64,000 bases of DNA. Origin: Nocardia carnea NBRC 14403 (GTDB lineage: Bacteria; Actinomycetota; Actinomycetes; Mycobacteriales; Mycobacteriaceae). Below the pieces are notes generated by a model. It was not told the DNA's origin and made no database searches. It was given only the letters and a program-made list of their open reading frames with translations. Below are positions 52,045-60,053 of this stretch, one piece after another. The translations under genes were made by a program, and so were the position numbers. Within the stretch, counting starts at the first letter, position 1; the number at the start of each line of letters is the position of its first letter. The DNA lies in assembly GCF_000308515.1 (NCBI RefSeq), contig NZ_BAFV01000029.1:1-64000 (forward strand). The letters run 5' to 3'.

Positions 52045-52812
52045 TCAGCGCGGGCGCGGCCCGAAAGTGCGGCGGATCCACACCGAGACCCAATAGAGGC
52101 CGATGGTCAGCGAGATTCCTACGGCTGCCCCGCCGATGATATCGGTGGCGTAGTGGTAATCGAGCGCGATCATGCCGACCGTACCCGCACACCAAGCGGC
52201 CGTGGCGATCGCGACGATCACCGCCCGGGCCCGCGCGGAGCGCAGCAGCAGGACCAATGCCGTGATCACCGATACGAGATGCACGGTGTGGCCGCTCGGA
52301 TACGCGAGATAGTCGTGCAGCGGCCGCCCCCACCAGGGTTTCAGCGCCCAGGTGTTGACAGCCACCGCGAGCTCCGGCGCCAGGACCATGGTCGCCGTCT
52401 CCCACCACCGGCGTTGCCAGGCGAACCACACGGCACTGCCGCAGAGCAGGGCGAGTACGACTCCGGTGTTGGTCGCCAGCGCGAGGACCTCGGCCACCCA
52501 GGGCCGTGGGTCCAGCCGTGGGTCCACGCGTGACCCGACAGCCAGATCGAAGGTGGTGGCCCCGCCACCGGGCGGGAACGACCACGGTAACGCCGCCGCC
52601 ACCGCCCCCGCGGTCGCCCCGACGATTCCGGTGGTCACGGGACCGGCGGCCGGTGGAGTCGAGGCGGTAACCGGGTGCGGGCCCGGCGGTCGACCCCGGC
52701 GGGCAGGGGGCAGGTGCGCCGGTGGCCCCAGGCGGTTCTCGGCCGGGCGGTGATCGTCTCCGGTAGGCCGATCCGCGGGACACTGGTTCGGCGCGCCGGA
52801 TGCGGTGCTCAC
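52045..52812 (-). CDS. PAP2-family membrane phosphatase
   Basis: The protein (255 aa from GTG 52812; an open frame extends to 52842) has a Pro-rich N-terminus and about five membrane helices. The phosphatase motifs are KPWWGRP, PSGHTVH and HYATD. It should dephosphorylate a lipid phosphate or polyprenyl pyrophosphate at the outer face of the membrane. The start is uncertain because neither candidate has a good ribosome binding site. Confidence 0.82.
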   Translation of the reverse strand: MSTASGAPNQCPADRPTGDDHRPAENRLGPPAHLPPARRGRPPGPHPVTASTPPAAGPVTTGIVGATAGAVAAALPWSFPPGGGATTFDLAVGSRVDPRLDPRPWVAEVLALATNTGVVLALLCGSAVWFAWQRRWWETATMVLAPELAVAVNTWALKPWWGRPLHDYLAYPSGHTVHLVSVITALVLLLRSARARAVIVAIATAAWCAGTVGMIALDYHYATDIIGGAAVGISLTIGLYWVSVWIRRTFGPRPR

Positions 52813-52951
52813 GAGCCGACCATATCCATCGCGGGCGGCCACGAGGTAATCCGTCGTGCTGCGACGGTTCGGCGCAGCGATGTACGGCCGGCTCGGTCCG
52901 GTCGTGCCGATACGCCCGCTGCCGTCGGCCGGCTCACCGATCTGCCGCGGT

Positions 52952-53842
52952 TCAGCCGGGCCCGTAGGTCACGAAGGCCGTGATCACGAACCACAGGACC
53001 CACGCGACCGCGACGAAAATGCCGAGCGCGTAGAGCGCGCGCATGACGGCCCGGCCGAAGTCGATATCGCCGGGCTCTCTGGGATACAGCAACCACGGGC
53101 TGTACCAGGGTGCGCGGAATCGGCGTGCTCCCGCGAGCCGTTCCAATTCGGCCAGATCCTCGGCGTACTGCTCCGCCTCGGCCTGGGCCGGGCTGCCGTG
53201 CCACCGTGTGACATCGATCGGGCCGAGGAAACCCTCGTCGATCAGTGGCTGGGGTGCGGGTAGGTACGCCAGGATTCCCAGGCCGCGGAATGCGGCGGCC
53301 ACATCGTTGGCGGTCCAGCGGTGTGATTCGCGTTCGGCGAGGACACCGAAATAGTGCCGGAGTCGTTCGGGGTCGTTACCGACGATCACATCGAAACTCG
53401 GATCCTGCACCTTCTGGTCGATCTGGACCGGTACCGGCTGGAACGGCACGATCAACGCGACGCCGTGGACCATGCGCTGTCCCAGCCCACGCGCGGCGAG
53501 CCAGTTCTGCATCGCGAAGGTGTGTTCGCGGGACCGTTCCAGTAGCGAGCGATCGTCGGCGGCTTCCAAGTCCGCGCGGACCCCGTTGAGCGTCGACCTG
53601 CCGGTGAGCGGAACGTGCAGAGTGCCACCCTGTTCGCTGCGCAGGCCCGCCACATCGATGACAACGCAGCTGGTGGGCGTCCACACCACGGCATCGAAGT
53701 GGTGGGTCTCGTTGTCGTACCGCAGATCGCAGTTGAGAATCGCCACTCCGTGCGGACTGTCGACCGTGCCCCAGCCGCTGAGCCAATCGATCAGGGACCG
53801 CTCGGCAAAACTGTCGGTGCTGTCCTGAACCTGCACGAGCAT
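52952..53842 (-). CDS. Membrane protein with NERD-like domain
   Basis: The 296-residue protein has an N-terminal domain (ERSLIDWLSGWG, then FDAVVWTPTSCVVIDVAGL) that looks like the nuclease-related NERD fold. The usual E-x-K is replaced by D-V-A, so nuclease activity is doubtful. One C-terminal membrane helix (ALGIFVAVAWVLWFVITAF) anchors it. It lies between the PAP2 and DUF2252 genes, all on the minus strand but with gaps of 64-140 bp. Confidence 0.6.
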   Translation of the reverse strand: MLVQVQDSTDSFAERSLIDWLSGWGTVDSPHGVAILNCDLRYDNETHHFDAVVWTPTSCVVIDVAGLRSEQGGTLHVPLTGRSTLNGVRADLEAADDRSLLERSREHTFAMQNWLAARGLGQRMVHGVALIVPFQPVPVQIDQKVQDPSFDVIVGNDPERLRHYFGVLAERESHRWTANDVAAAFRGLGILAYLPAPQPLIDEGFLGPIDVTRWHGSPAQAEAEQYAEDLAELERLAGARRFRAPWYSPWLLYPREPGDIDFGRAVMRALYALGIFVAVAWVLWFVITAFVTYGPG

Positions 53843-53906
53843 GGTGACCGCCCTTCGCGTCCGAACCGAGACTCCTGCGGCGCCGAGCGCGGCGCACCTT
53901 TCGAAA

Positions 53907-55379
53907 CTACCGGTCCGGCTCCTCCGCCGGAAGTTTCCCGGCCCGAACCGCGGCGGCGAGTTCCTCGTGATCGGCTTCCGTGCGATCGGCGTAGCGCACC
54001 GCGAAATCGGCCACGGCTCCGTCGAAGTCGGCTTCTTCGCCGAGGTAGCCGCTGATCAACCGGGGATCGAGGGAGCGGGCGTGGGCGCGCGCCAGCAGGG
54101 CGCCGGCGAGCCGGCCGTAATCGTCGAGATCGTGCGGTTCGAGTTCTTCGGGCGCTATTCCGCCCTTGAGATTGCGGAACTGGCGGACGATGAACGGCAG
54201 TTCCCGGCTGCCGCCGCCGGGCTGCGGAATATCCATGGTGGTCCAGCCGAGAAGGATATCGGTCTCCGTCTGAACCAGCCTGGCGCCCTGGACAATTCGC
54301 TTACCTTCGTGTTTCGGTGCGGCGATACCGAGTACCGGCGCCAAGGCCGAAGGGGCGGCCTGCTTGAGCTGCAATACCAGTACTTCACCTGAATTCCCGT
54401 GCAGCAGAGCGACATAGCTGTGCATCCCGACGCTGCCGGTGCCGACGATCCGGAACGCGATATCGGCGACGGCGAACCGTCCCAGCAGTCCCTGCCGGGA
54501 TTCGCGCAGACTCGACCCGTAACGTTCCAACGCATCGATGGCCGCGTCCTCCACCTCCTGTGCCACGGTGGTGAGGATCGGCGGATCACTGACGAAGCGG
54601 TGACTTTCTATACCCGTTTCGTGATCGTCGATATGTGTCCACTTGCGGACGACCTTCTCACTGGTGTTCTTACGCGCCTTCTTGGCGGCCTTCTTGAAAT
54701 TGTCGAGCAGATCGTCGGCCTCGACGCGATCCAGAATCGATTCGTCGGCCAGTGCCGACCACGAGGTCAGGAACGGCCGCTGCGCGAGCGCCGCGGCGGT
54801 GCGCCGATAGCTGCGCGCGGCATCGGCCGCGGCGGTACGGCATTCGTCCTCGTCCGCACCGCCGACCCGCCCGGCCAGGACCAAGCTCGCCGCCAGCCGC
54901 TCCAGGTCCCATTCCCACGGCCCCGGCACAGTTTCGTCGAAATCGTTGATATCCATGACGATTTCGCCCCGCGAGGTGCCGTACAGGCCGAAGTTGCCCG
55001 CATGTGCGTCGCCGCAGAGCTGGGCGTGGAACCCGGTATCGGGGCTGCCCGCGAGGTCGAGGGCCATCAGACCGGCCGCGCCCCGGTAGAACGCGAACGG
55101 CGACGCCAGCATCCGGCCGATCCGCAACGGGACCAGATGCTCGAGCCGGCCCTTGTTGGTGGCCTCGACGAATTCGACGATCGACGGCCGCCCCTCGGTA
55201 CGGATCGCGCGATCGCGCGCGGTCCGTGACACCCGGTCGCGGACCGCACGGCCGCGGGCCAGCATGTCCTCGGCGGGGATATACGAGCGCAAGGGGATAC
55301 GACTGTTCGACACCGGATAACCGTACCCACGGGCGCCCCGGACCGTGCCCGGCATCACGGCGCGGGCCCGGTACGCCAC
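53907..55379 (-). CDS. DUF2252 protein
   Basis: The 490-residue protein has the family core AQLCGDAHAGNFG and DINDFDET, which resemble the catalytic and metal-binding loops of kinase-like phosphotransferases. The family is widespread in actinobacteria, with no reaction firmly assigned. The recognisable domain begins near residue 30 (IPLRSYIPAEDML), so a shorter start is possible. It is transcribed away from the pgsA2-gcvP block. Confidence 0.85.
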   Translation of the reverse strand: MAYRARAVMPGTVRGARGYGYPVSNSRIPLRSYIPAEDMLARGRAVRDRVSRTARDRAIRTEGRPSIVEFVEATNKGRLEHLVPLRIGRMLASPFAFYRGAAGLMALDLAGSPDTGFHAQLCGDAHAGNFGLYGTSRGEIVMDINDFDETVPGPWEWDLERLAASLVLAGRVGGADEDECRTAAADAARSYRRTAAALAQRPFLTSWSALADESILDRVEADDLLDNFKKAAKKARKNTSEKVVRKWTHIDDHETGIESHRFVSDPPILTTVAQEVEDAAIDALERYGSSLRESRQGLLGRFAVADIAFRIVGTGSVGMHSYVALLHGNSGEVLVLQLKQAAPSALAPVLGIAAPKHEGKRIVQGARLVQTETDILLGWTTMDIPQPGGGSRELPFIVRQFRNLKGGIAPEELEPHDLDDYGRLAGALLARAHARSLDPRLISGYLGEEADFDGAVADFAVRYADRTEADHEELAAAVRAGKLPAEEPDR

Positions 55380-55625
55380 CCGGGAGCGGGACCACCGGCT
55401 GCGGCCGGGACCCGTACACCCATCGGCTGGGTGGCGGGAAGGCGGCGACGTGCCGGAGCCGGAGGGTGGGACCGGACGGGCGAGCCGGACAGGGCGGCCC
55501 GCACCGACATGATCTTTCTCTCACTCATACCGGCGGCGCCGAGTATTCGATGCTCGTTACTTCTCCGCAGACCGTACGGGGGGTCGTGCTGGCATCGGCA
55601 GGGGTCGTGCGGTAAGCACTGGCAT

Positions 55626-56333
55626 GTGACGAGTGATTCGGGAACCGGCGGAACCGAGCCCGCGGCCGCGGACCGGCGATCCGGTGGTGCCCTCGCGGCG
55701 GTGCTGTCGGATCGGATGCTCACCGTCCCCAATGTGCTGAGTGTCTTGCGCTTGCTCAGCGTGCCGCTCTTCCTCTGGCTGCTCCTGGTGCAGCATGCCG
55801 ACGGCTGGGCGTTCGTCCTGCTGATCCTGAGCCCGGTCACCGACTTCCTGGACGGCAAACTCGCTCGTCTGCTGGACCAGTCCTCCCGGCTGGGGGCCCT
55901 GCTCGACCCGTTCGTCGATCGCCTGTACCTGGTGACCACGCTGGCCGCGTTCGTAGCCCGGGACATCATTCCCTGGTGGGTGGCGGTCCTGTTGATCGGC
56001 CGCGATGCGGTACTCATGCTCACACTGCCGATCTATCGCCGTCGCGGCCTCGATCCCCCCGAGGTCATCTACCTGGGAAAGGCCGCCACCTTCGCGCTCA
56101 TGTCCGCGTTTCCCTGGCTGCTGGCCGGTGAGATGGACTGGCCGGGTGACGGGTTCAGCTGGGCGTTCGGTTCGGCGCTGCTGATCTGGGGCACCGCGGT
56201 CTACGTCTGGACGGGACTGTTGTACCTGGGGCGCGCGATCGCCGTCGCGCGGACGGTGCCCCGATCCCCGGCCCGTCCCGGCGGTGAGCCCGCCCGGGAT
56301 ACCGGCGCGGCAAACGGTGACGGGCTCGCATAG
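55626..56333 (+). CDS. CDP-alcohol phosphatidyltransferase (PgsA2-like)
   Basis: The 235-residue membrane enzyme has the CDP-alcohol motif from DFLDGKLARLL through GALLDPFVD, with every invariant residue present (D-x2-DG-x2-AR-x8-G-x3-D-x3-D). It transfers a phosphatidyl group from CDP-diacylglycerol to an alcohol; its position matches mycobacterial pgsA2 (Rv1822). GTG 55626 is the likely start. gcvH follows after 42 bp. In mycobacteria three genes lie between the two; they are absent here. Confidence 0.85.
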   Translation: MTSDSGTGGTEPAAADRRSGGALAAVLSDRMLTVPNVLSVLRLLSVPLFLWLLLVQHADGWAFVLLILSPVTDFLDGKLARLLDQSSRLGALLDPFVDRLYLVTTLAAFVARDIIPWWVAVLLIGRDAVLMLTLPIYRRRGLDPPEVIYLGKAATFALMSAFPWLLAGEMDWPGDGFSWAFGSALLIWGTAVYVWTGLLYLGRAIAVARTVPRSPARPGGEPARDTGAANGDGLA

Positions 56334-56375
56334 AGTTGCTGCATCGTGCACGACGACACGAGGAAAGGACACCAC

Positions 56376-56774
56376 GTGAATCCGGCTCCGGAGGACCTGC
56401 GCTACACCACCGAACACGAATGGGTGCGTCGGATCGAGCCCACCCGGGTCCGGGTGGGAATCACCGATTACGCGCAGTCGCAACTCGGTGACGTCGTGTT
56501 CGTTCAGTTGCCCGAAACCGGTGCCGCCGTTGCCGCCGGGGACGGTATCGGCGAGGTCGAATCGACCAAGAGCGTTTCCGACATCTACGCTCCCCTGAGC
56601 GCGAAAGTCGTTGCGGTGAACCAGGAACTGGAGGCGAAGCCGGAAACGCTGAACACCGATCCCTACGGTGGCGGGTGGTTGTTCGAACTCGAGGTGGACA
56701 GTGCCTCCGCACTGGACTCGAGTCTCGGTGAACTGCTCGATGCCGCAGGTTATCAAGGAGTTATCGGGGGCTGA
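56376..56774 (+). CDS. gcvH: Glycine cleavage system H protein
   Basis: The 132-residue carrier shuttles the aminomethyl group between GcvP, GcvT and the L protein. The lipoyl lysine is in EVESTKSVSD near residue 65. GTG 56376 has AGGAAAGGA upstream. gcvP is 3.3 kb downstream with a riboswitch of its own, and gcvT is not in the window. Confidence 0.95.
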   Translation: MNPAPEDLRYTTEHEWVRRIEPTRVRVGITDYAQSQLGDVVFVQLPETGAAVAAGDGIGEVESTKSVSDIYAPLSAKVVAVNQELEAKPETLNTDPYGGGWLFELEVDSASALDSSLGELLDAAGYQGVIGG

Positions 56775-56924
56775 TCCAGCCTTCCCGGTTCTACCTGCAC
56801 GGGCACGGCCCGGCAGGGTACGGTCAATGCCAACGGATGTGCCGCCCGGAGTCGGGGCCGCCGAGCCACGTCGCACCGCGGCATCTGCCTGCATGGTTTA
56901 TGAGGTTCGAGGAGGAGAGAAACG

Positions 56925-57410
56925 GTGAGCGAGAACAAAGACCCGGGTTACGGGGAGACCGCGGCCGAGACGACGTCGGTCTTCCGCGCGGATTTCCTGA
57001 ACGAGGTCGACGCATCGCGCTCCGGCGAGCCGACCGGCGAACAGCCGGTGCAGGGTGTCGAAGGTCTTCCGGTCGGAGCGGCACTGCTGGTGGTCAAACG
57101 CGGCCCGAACGCGGGTTCGCGGTTCCTGCTGGATCAGCCGACCACTTCGGCCGGCCGCCATCCCGACAGCGATATCTTCCTCGACGATGTCACTGTCAGC
57201 CGCCGTCACGCCGAGTTCCGCCAGGACGAGGATTCCTTCCAGGTCGTGGATGTGGGCAGCCTGAACGGCACCTACGTCAACCGGGAGCCCGTGGACTCCT
57301 CGGAACTGCAGAACGGTGACGAGGTCCAGATCGGAAAGTTCCGGCTGGTGTTCCTCACCGGTCCGCGGACGCAGGAGGCCGGTTCGGCCGCCGGGGCCGG
57401 TAGTTTGTGA
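56925..57410 (+). CDS. garA: FHA-domain metabolic regulator GarA/OdhI
   Basis: The 161-residue protein has an N-terminal ETTSVFR motif (residues 15-21). Thr16 and Thr17 correspond to the sites phosphorylated by PknB/PknG in mycobacteria. The FHA domain (SAGRHPDSDIFLDDVTVSRR, then GSLNGTYVNR) follows. Unphosphorylated GarA inhibits oxoglutarate decarboxylase and glutamate dehydrogenase. GTG 56925 follows a strong GGAGGAGAG. The C-terminal tail is Gly/Ala-rich. Confidence 0.95.
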   Translation: MSENKDPGYGETAAETTSVFRADFLNEVDASRSGEPTGEQPVQGVEGLPVGAALLVVKRGPNAGSRFLLDQPTTSAGRHPDSDIFLDDVTVSRRHAEFRQDEDSFQVVDVGSLNGTYVNREPVDSSELQNGDEVQIGKFRLVFLTGPRTQEAGSAAGAGSL

Positions 57411-57426
57411 ACAAGTGATGATCGGT

Positions 57427-57449
57427 GCGCCGATCCGGGTGATCGGCGC
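57427..57449 (+). terminator. Hairpin between garA and ftsR
   Basis: GCGCCGATC and GATCGGCGC form a 9-bp perfect stem with a 5-base loop, 16 bp past the garA stop and 23 bp before the ftsR start. It may end garA transcription or tune read-through. Confidence 0.55.
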
Positions 57450-57472
57450 TTCGGCATGAAAGACTCGAAGTC

Positions 57473-58276
57473 ATGACAGGCGCGGCGCAGCAATGGGCGC
57501 ACGGAGGGATGTCGATCGGCTCCGTGCTCGATCTGCTGCGGCCGGATTTTCCGGATATCACCATCTCCAAGATCCGTTTCCTGGAAGCGGAGGGGTTGAT
57601 ACGCCCGGAACGCACCCCCTCGGGTTACCGCCGATTCTCGGTGGCCGATTGCGAGCGGCTCCGGTTCGTGCTGACCGCGCAGCGTGACCAGTACCTGCCG
57701 CTGAAGGTGATCAAGGAACAACTCGAGGCAATCGACAGCGGAGCCGCGACGCTCGGGGTGCGCGAGGCCCGTGCGCGGGCGCGCACCGCCCGTCCGGATG
57801 CGGGGCAGGATATGGCGGACGAGGGCGCGACGACACCGCGGCCGCCGCGCCGGTTGGCGGTCCAGCCCGGCCGGATCACCGCCGACGAGCTCGAATTCGA
57901 TCACGAGATCCGGGTGACCCGCGAGGATCTGCTCGAGCAGGCCGGTATCGACGAGAAATTCCTCACCGATCTGATCCGGGCGAATCTGATCACTCCGGGC
58001 CCCGCCGGTTTCTTCGACGCCGATGCGGTGACCTTGGCCACTACGGCGAAGGCGATGGCCGAATTCGGTTTGGAGGCCCGGCATCTGCGGGCGTTCAAGC
58101 TCGCCGCGGACCGGGAGGCGGCGCTGGTCGCGCAGATCGCCGCACCGATCGCGAAAAGTCGCGATGCGGGCGCCCGCGCCCGCGCCGAGGAGACCGTGCG
58201 GGAACTCGCCGCACTGTCGCTCACCTTGCACGCGAGCTTGGTGAAGGCTTCGGTGCGCAACTCACTGGGCGGCTGA
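57473..58276 (+). CDS. ftsR: MerR-family regulator FtsR (Rv1828-like)
   Basis: The 267-residue protein has a MerR winged helix (ISKIRFLEAEGLIRPERTPS, then GYRRFSVADCERLRFVL). A long C-terminal region contains a second HTH-like part (VTREDLLEQAGIDEKFLTDL). FtsR in Corynebacterium activates ftsZ, and the mycobacterial homologue is Rv1828. Its place between garA and the DUF151 gene is conserved. Confidence 0.9.
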   Translation: MTGAAQQWAHGGMSIGSVLDLLRPDFPDITISKIRFLEAEGLIRPERTPSGYRRFSVADCERLRFVLTAQRDQYLPLKVIKEQLEAIDSGAATLGVREARARARTARPDAGQDMADEGATTPRPPRRLAVQPGRITADELEFDHEIRVTREDLLEQAGIDEKFLTDLIRANLITPGPAGFFDADAVTLATTAKAMAEFGLEARHLRAFKLAADREAALVAQIAAPIAKSRDAGARARAEETVRELAALSLTLHASLVKASVRNSLGG

Positions 58277-58475
58277 ATCGCCCGTGCCGAACCCACCGAC
58301 ACCGGCGGTATCGGCTTGACCTGCGGCGGGATCGCCGGCGCCGACGCCGGTGGCAACACACCGATTCCGGTGTCCGTGTGCCATCGCGGCAGCGCCCGGA
58401 ATTCGCCTAGACTCGTGGTACGGCGAGCCCTGCATCGGCGAGGGCGGGCGGCCGGGGAGTATGGGAGGCAGTGCG

Positions 58476-58949
58476 ATGAGCGAAATGCGCGTGATCGGCA
58501 TCCGGGTCGAGCAGCCACAGAATCAGCCCGTCCTGCTGCTGCGGGAGGCCGACGGTGAGCGGTATCTGCCCATCTGGATAGGGCAGGCGGAGGCCACGGC
58601 GATAGTGCTCGAGCAGGAGGGTGTTACTCCGGTCCGGCCGCTCACCCACGATCTGGTCAAGATTTTGATCGCCGATCTGGGGCACACCCTCGAAGAGGTT
58701 CATATCGTGGATCTCAAGGAGGGCACCTTCTACGCGGATCTGGTGTTCGAGAACGAGGTGCGGATTTCGGCGCGCCCCTCCGATTCGGTGGCCATCGCGT
58801 TGCGCGTCGGTTGCCCGATCTATGCGGCGGAATCCGTGCTCGAGGAAGCCGGTCTGGTGATGCCCGACGAACGCGAGGACGAAGTCGAAAAGTTCAAGGA
58901 GTTCCTCGAGTCGGTATCCCCGGACGATTTCAAAGCGACCGACAGTTGA
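58476..58949 (+). CDS. DUF151 bifunctional-nuclease-family protein (Rv1829-like)
   Basis: The 157-residue protein is a DUF151 member: LPIWIGQAEATAIVLEQEG and RPSDSVAIALRVGCPIYA are family signatures. Some plant members have nuclease activity; the bacterial role is unsettled. ATG 58476 follows GGGAGG. The C-terminus is acidic (DEREDEVEKFKEFLESV). Synteny with mycobacteria is kept on both sides. Confidence 0.9.
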   Translation: MSEMRVIGIRVEQPQNQPVLLLREADGERYLPIWIGQAEATAIVLEQEGVTPVRPLTHDLVKILIADLGHTLEEVHIVDLKEGTFYADLVFENEVRISARPSDSVAIALRVGCPIYAAESVLEEAGLVMPDEREDEVEKFKEFLESVSPDDFKATDS

Positions 58950-59112
58950 GTTTCCCGATTGTTTTCTAGACCTCAACTACAGGTCGAGACTGTTACCGCG
59001 CGTCGCGTTTGGATCGGCACCTCTGCGGCCGAGAGAATGGGAAGAGTAGCCTCGTATTCGACGCCGGGCCGTCGGGTATGGGCACAGATCGGCGGAGCAA
59101 GGGAGTAGTTCA

Positions 59113-59703
59113 GTGGCAGAGCATATGCGGGATATGCGGTCGGAAGTGGGCCCGCCTCGGCGCTACGAAATACAACCCGGTTTGTTCCCCGACGATTCGG
59201 TCCCCGACGACCTGGTCGGATACCGGGTTCCGACGGCGTGCCAGGTCGCCGGTATCACCTACCGGCAATTGGACTACTGGGCGCGGACCGGTCTGGTCAA
59301 ACCTTCCATTCGCAGCGCGGCCGGGTCGGGTAGCCAGCGGTTGTATTCGTTCAAGGACATCCTGGTCCTGAAAATCGTGAAACGTCTGCTCGACGCCGGT
59401 ATTTCGCTGCAGAACATCCGGATCGCGGTCGATCATCTGCGCAGCCGCGGCGTACAGGATCTGGCGAATATCACCCTGTTCTCCGACGGCACCTCGGTCT
59501 ACGAGTGCACCTCGCCGGAAGAGGTCGTCGATTTACTGCAGGGCGGGCAAGGCGTATTCGGTATCGCGGTCAACAGCGCGATGCGCGAGCTCACCGGCGC
59601 GATCGCGGCTTTTCCCGCGGAACGCGCGGAGGAGGCCACCGACCGGCCCGAGGACGAGTTATCCTACCGGCGCAAAGTACGTATGACCCGCAAAACCGGG
59701 TAA
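59113..59703 (+). CDS. MerR-family regulator (Rv1830-like)
   Basis: The 196-residue protein has a MerR-type helix-turn-helix (TACQVAGITYRQLDYWARTG, then SQRLYSFKDILVLKIVKRLL). It ends in a basic tail (SYRRKVRMTRKTG). The mycobacterial homologue Rv1830 has been linked to control of cell division. GTG 59113 has GGGAG upstream. It is the second MerR gene within 1.7 kb. Confidence 0.9.
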   Translation: MAEHMRDMRSEVGPPRRYEIQPGLFPDDSVPDDLVGYRVPTACQVAGITYRQLDYWARTGLVKPSIRSAAGSGSQRLYSFKDILVLKIVKRLLDAGISLQNIRIAVDHLRSRGVQDLANITLFSDGTSVYECTSPEEVVDLLQGGQGVFGIAVNSAMRELTGAIAAFPAERAEEATDRPEDELSYRRKVRMTRKTG

Positions 59704-59811
59704 CGCATTCCGCGGAGTTCCGGTGCCGCGGGCACCGGCACGGACGAGAGCACATCCCGGGTGCGTTCCCGCTCGGTCCGGCCACCGGGCTAAGATGTCC
59801 AGGCGCCGTAG

Positions 59812-60007
59812 CCGTGCGGGAGAGCCCCGGATCCGCTGAGGATCCGGGCGCCGAAGGAGCAGCACCTCCCCGTCAATCTCTCAGGCACCAGGACCGTACG
59901 GGAGCCGGCGCCTCTGGAAAGTGGTGGCTCCGGGCCACCCGCCCAAGGTGAAAGGCGATCGGTCCGCTGGCCCGCCGCCGAAGCTCTCAGGCGCCGCGAC
60001 AGAGGGG
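59812..60007 (+). promoter_or_regulatory. Tandem glycine riboswitch (gcvT motif, two aptamers)
   Basis: Aptamer 1 (59812-59901) is closed by CCGTGCGG pairing with CCGTACGG and contains GCGCCGAAGGAGCA and AATCTCTCAGGCACCAGGAC. Aptamer 2 (59911-60006) is closed by CCTCTG with CAGAGG and contains GCCCAAGGTGAAAGGC and GAAGCTCTCAGGCGC. These are the conserved cores of the glycine riboswitch. Cooperative glycine binding normally turns on glycine cleavage genes. gcvP starts 47 bp downstream. Confidence 0.95.
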
Positions 60008-60019
60008 GAGGGCCCTGTG

Positions 60020-60035
60020 CCGACCGTATGGTCGG
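60020..60035 (+). promoter_or_regulatory. Hairpin in the riboswitch expression platform
   Basis: CCGACC-GTAT-GGTCGG forms a 6-bp stem between aptamer 2 and the gcvP start. With no T tract it fits control of translation or Rho access better than intrinsic termination. Confidence 0.5.
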
Positions 60036-60053
60036 CCGCCCTACCAGGGAGTC

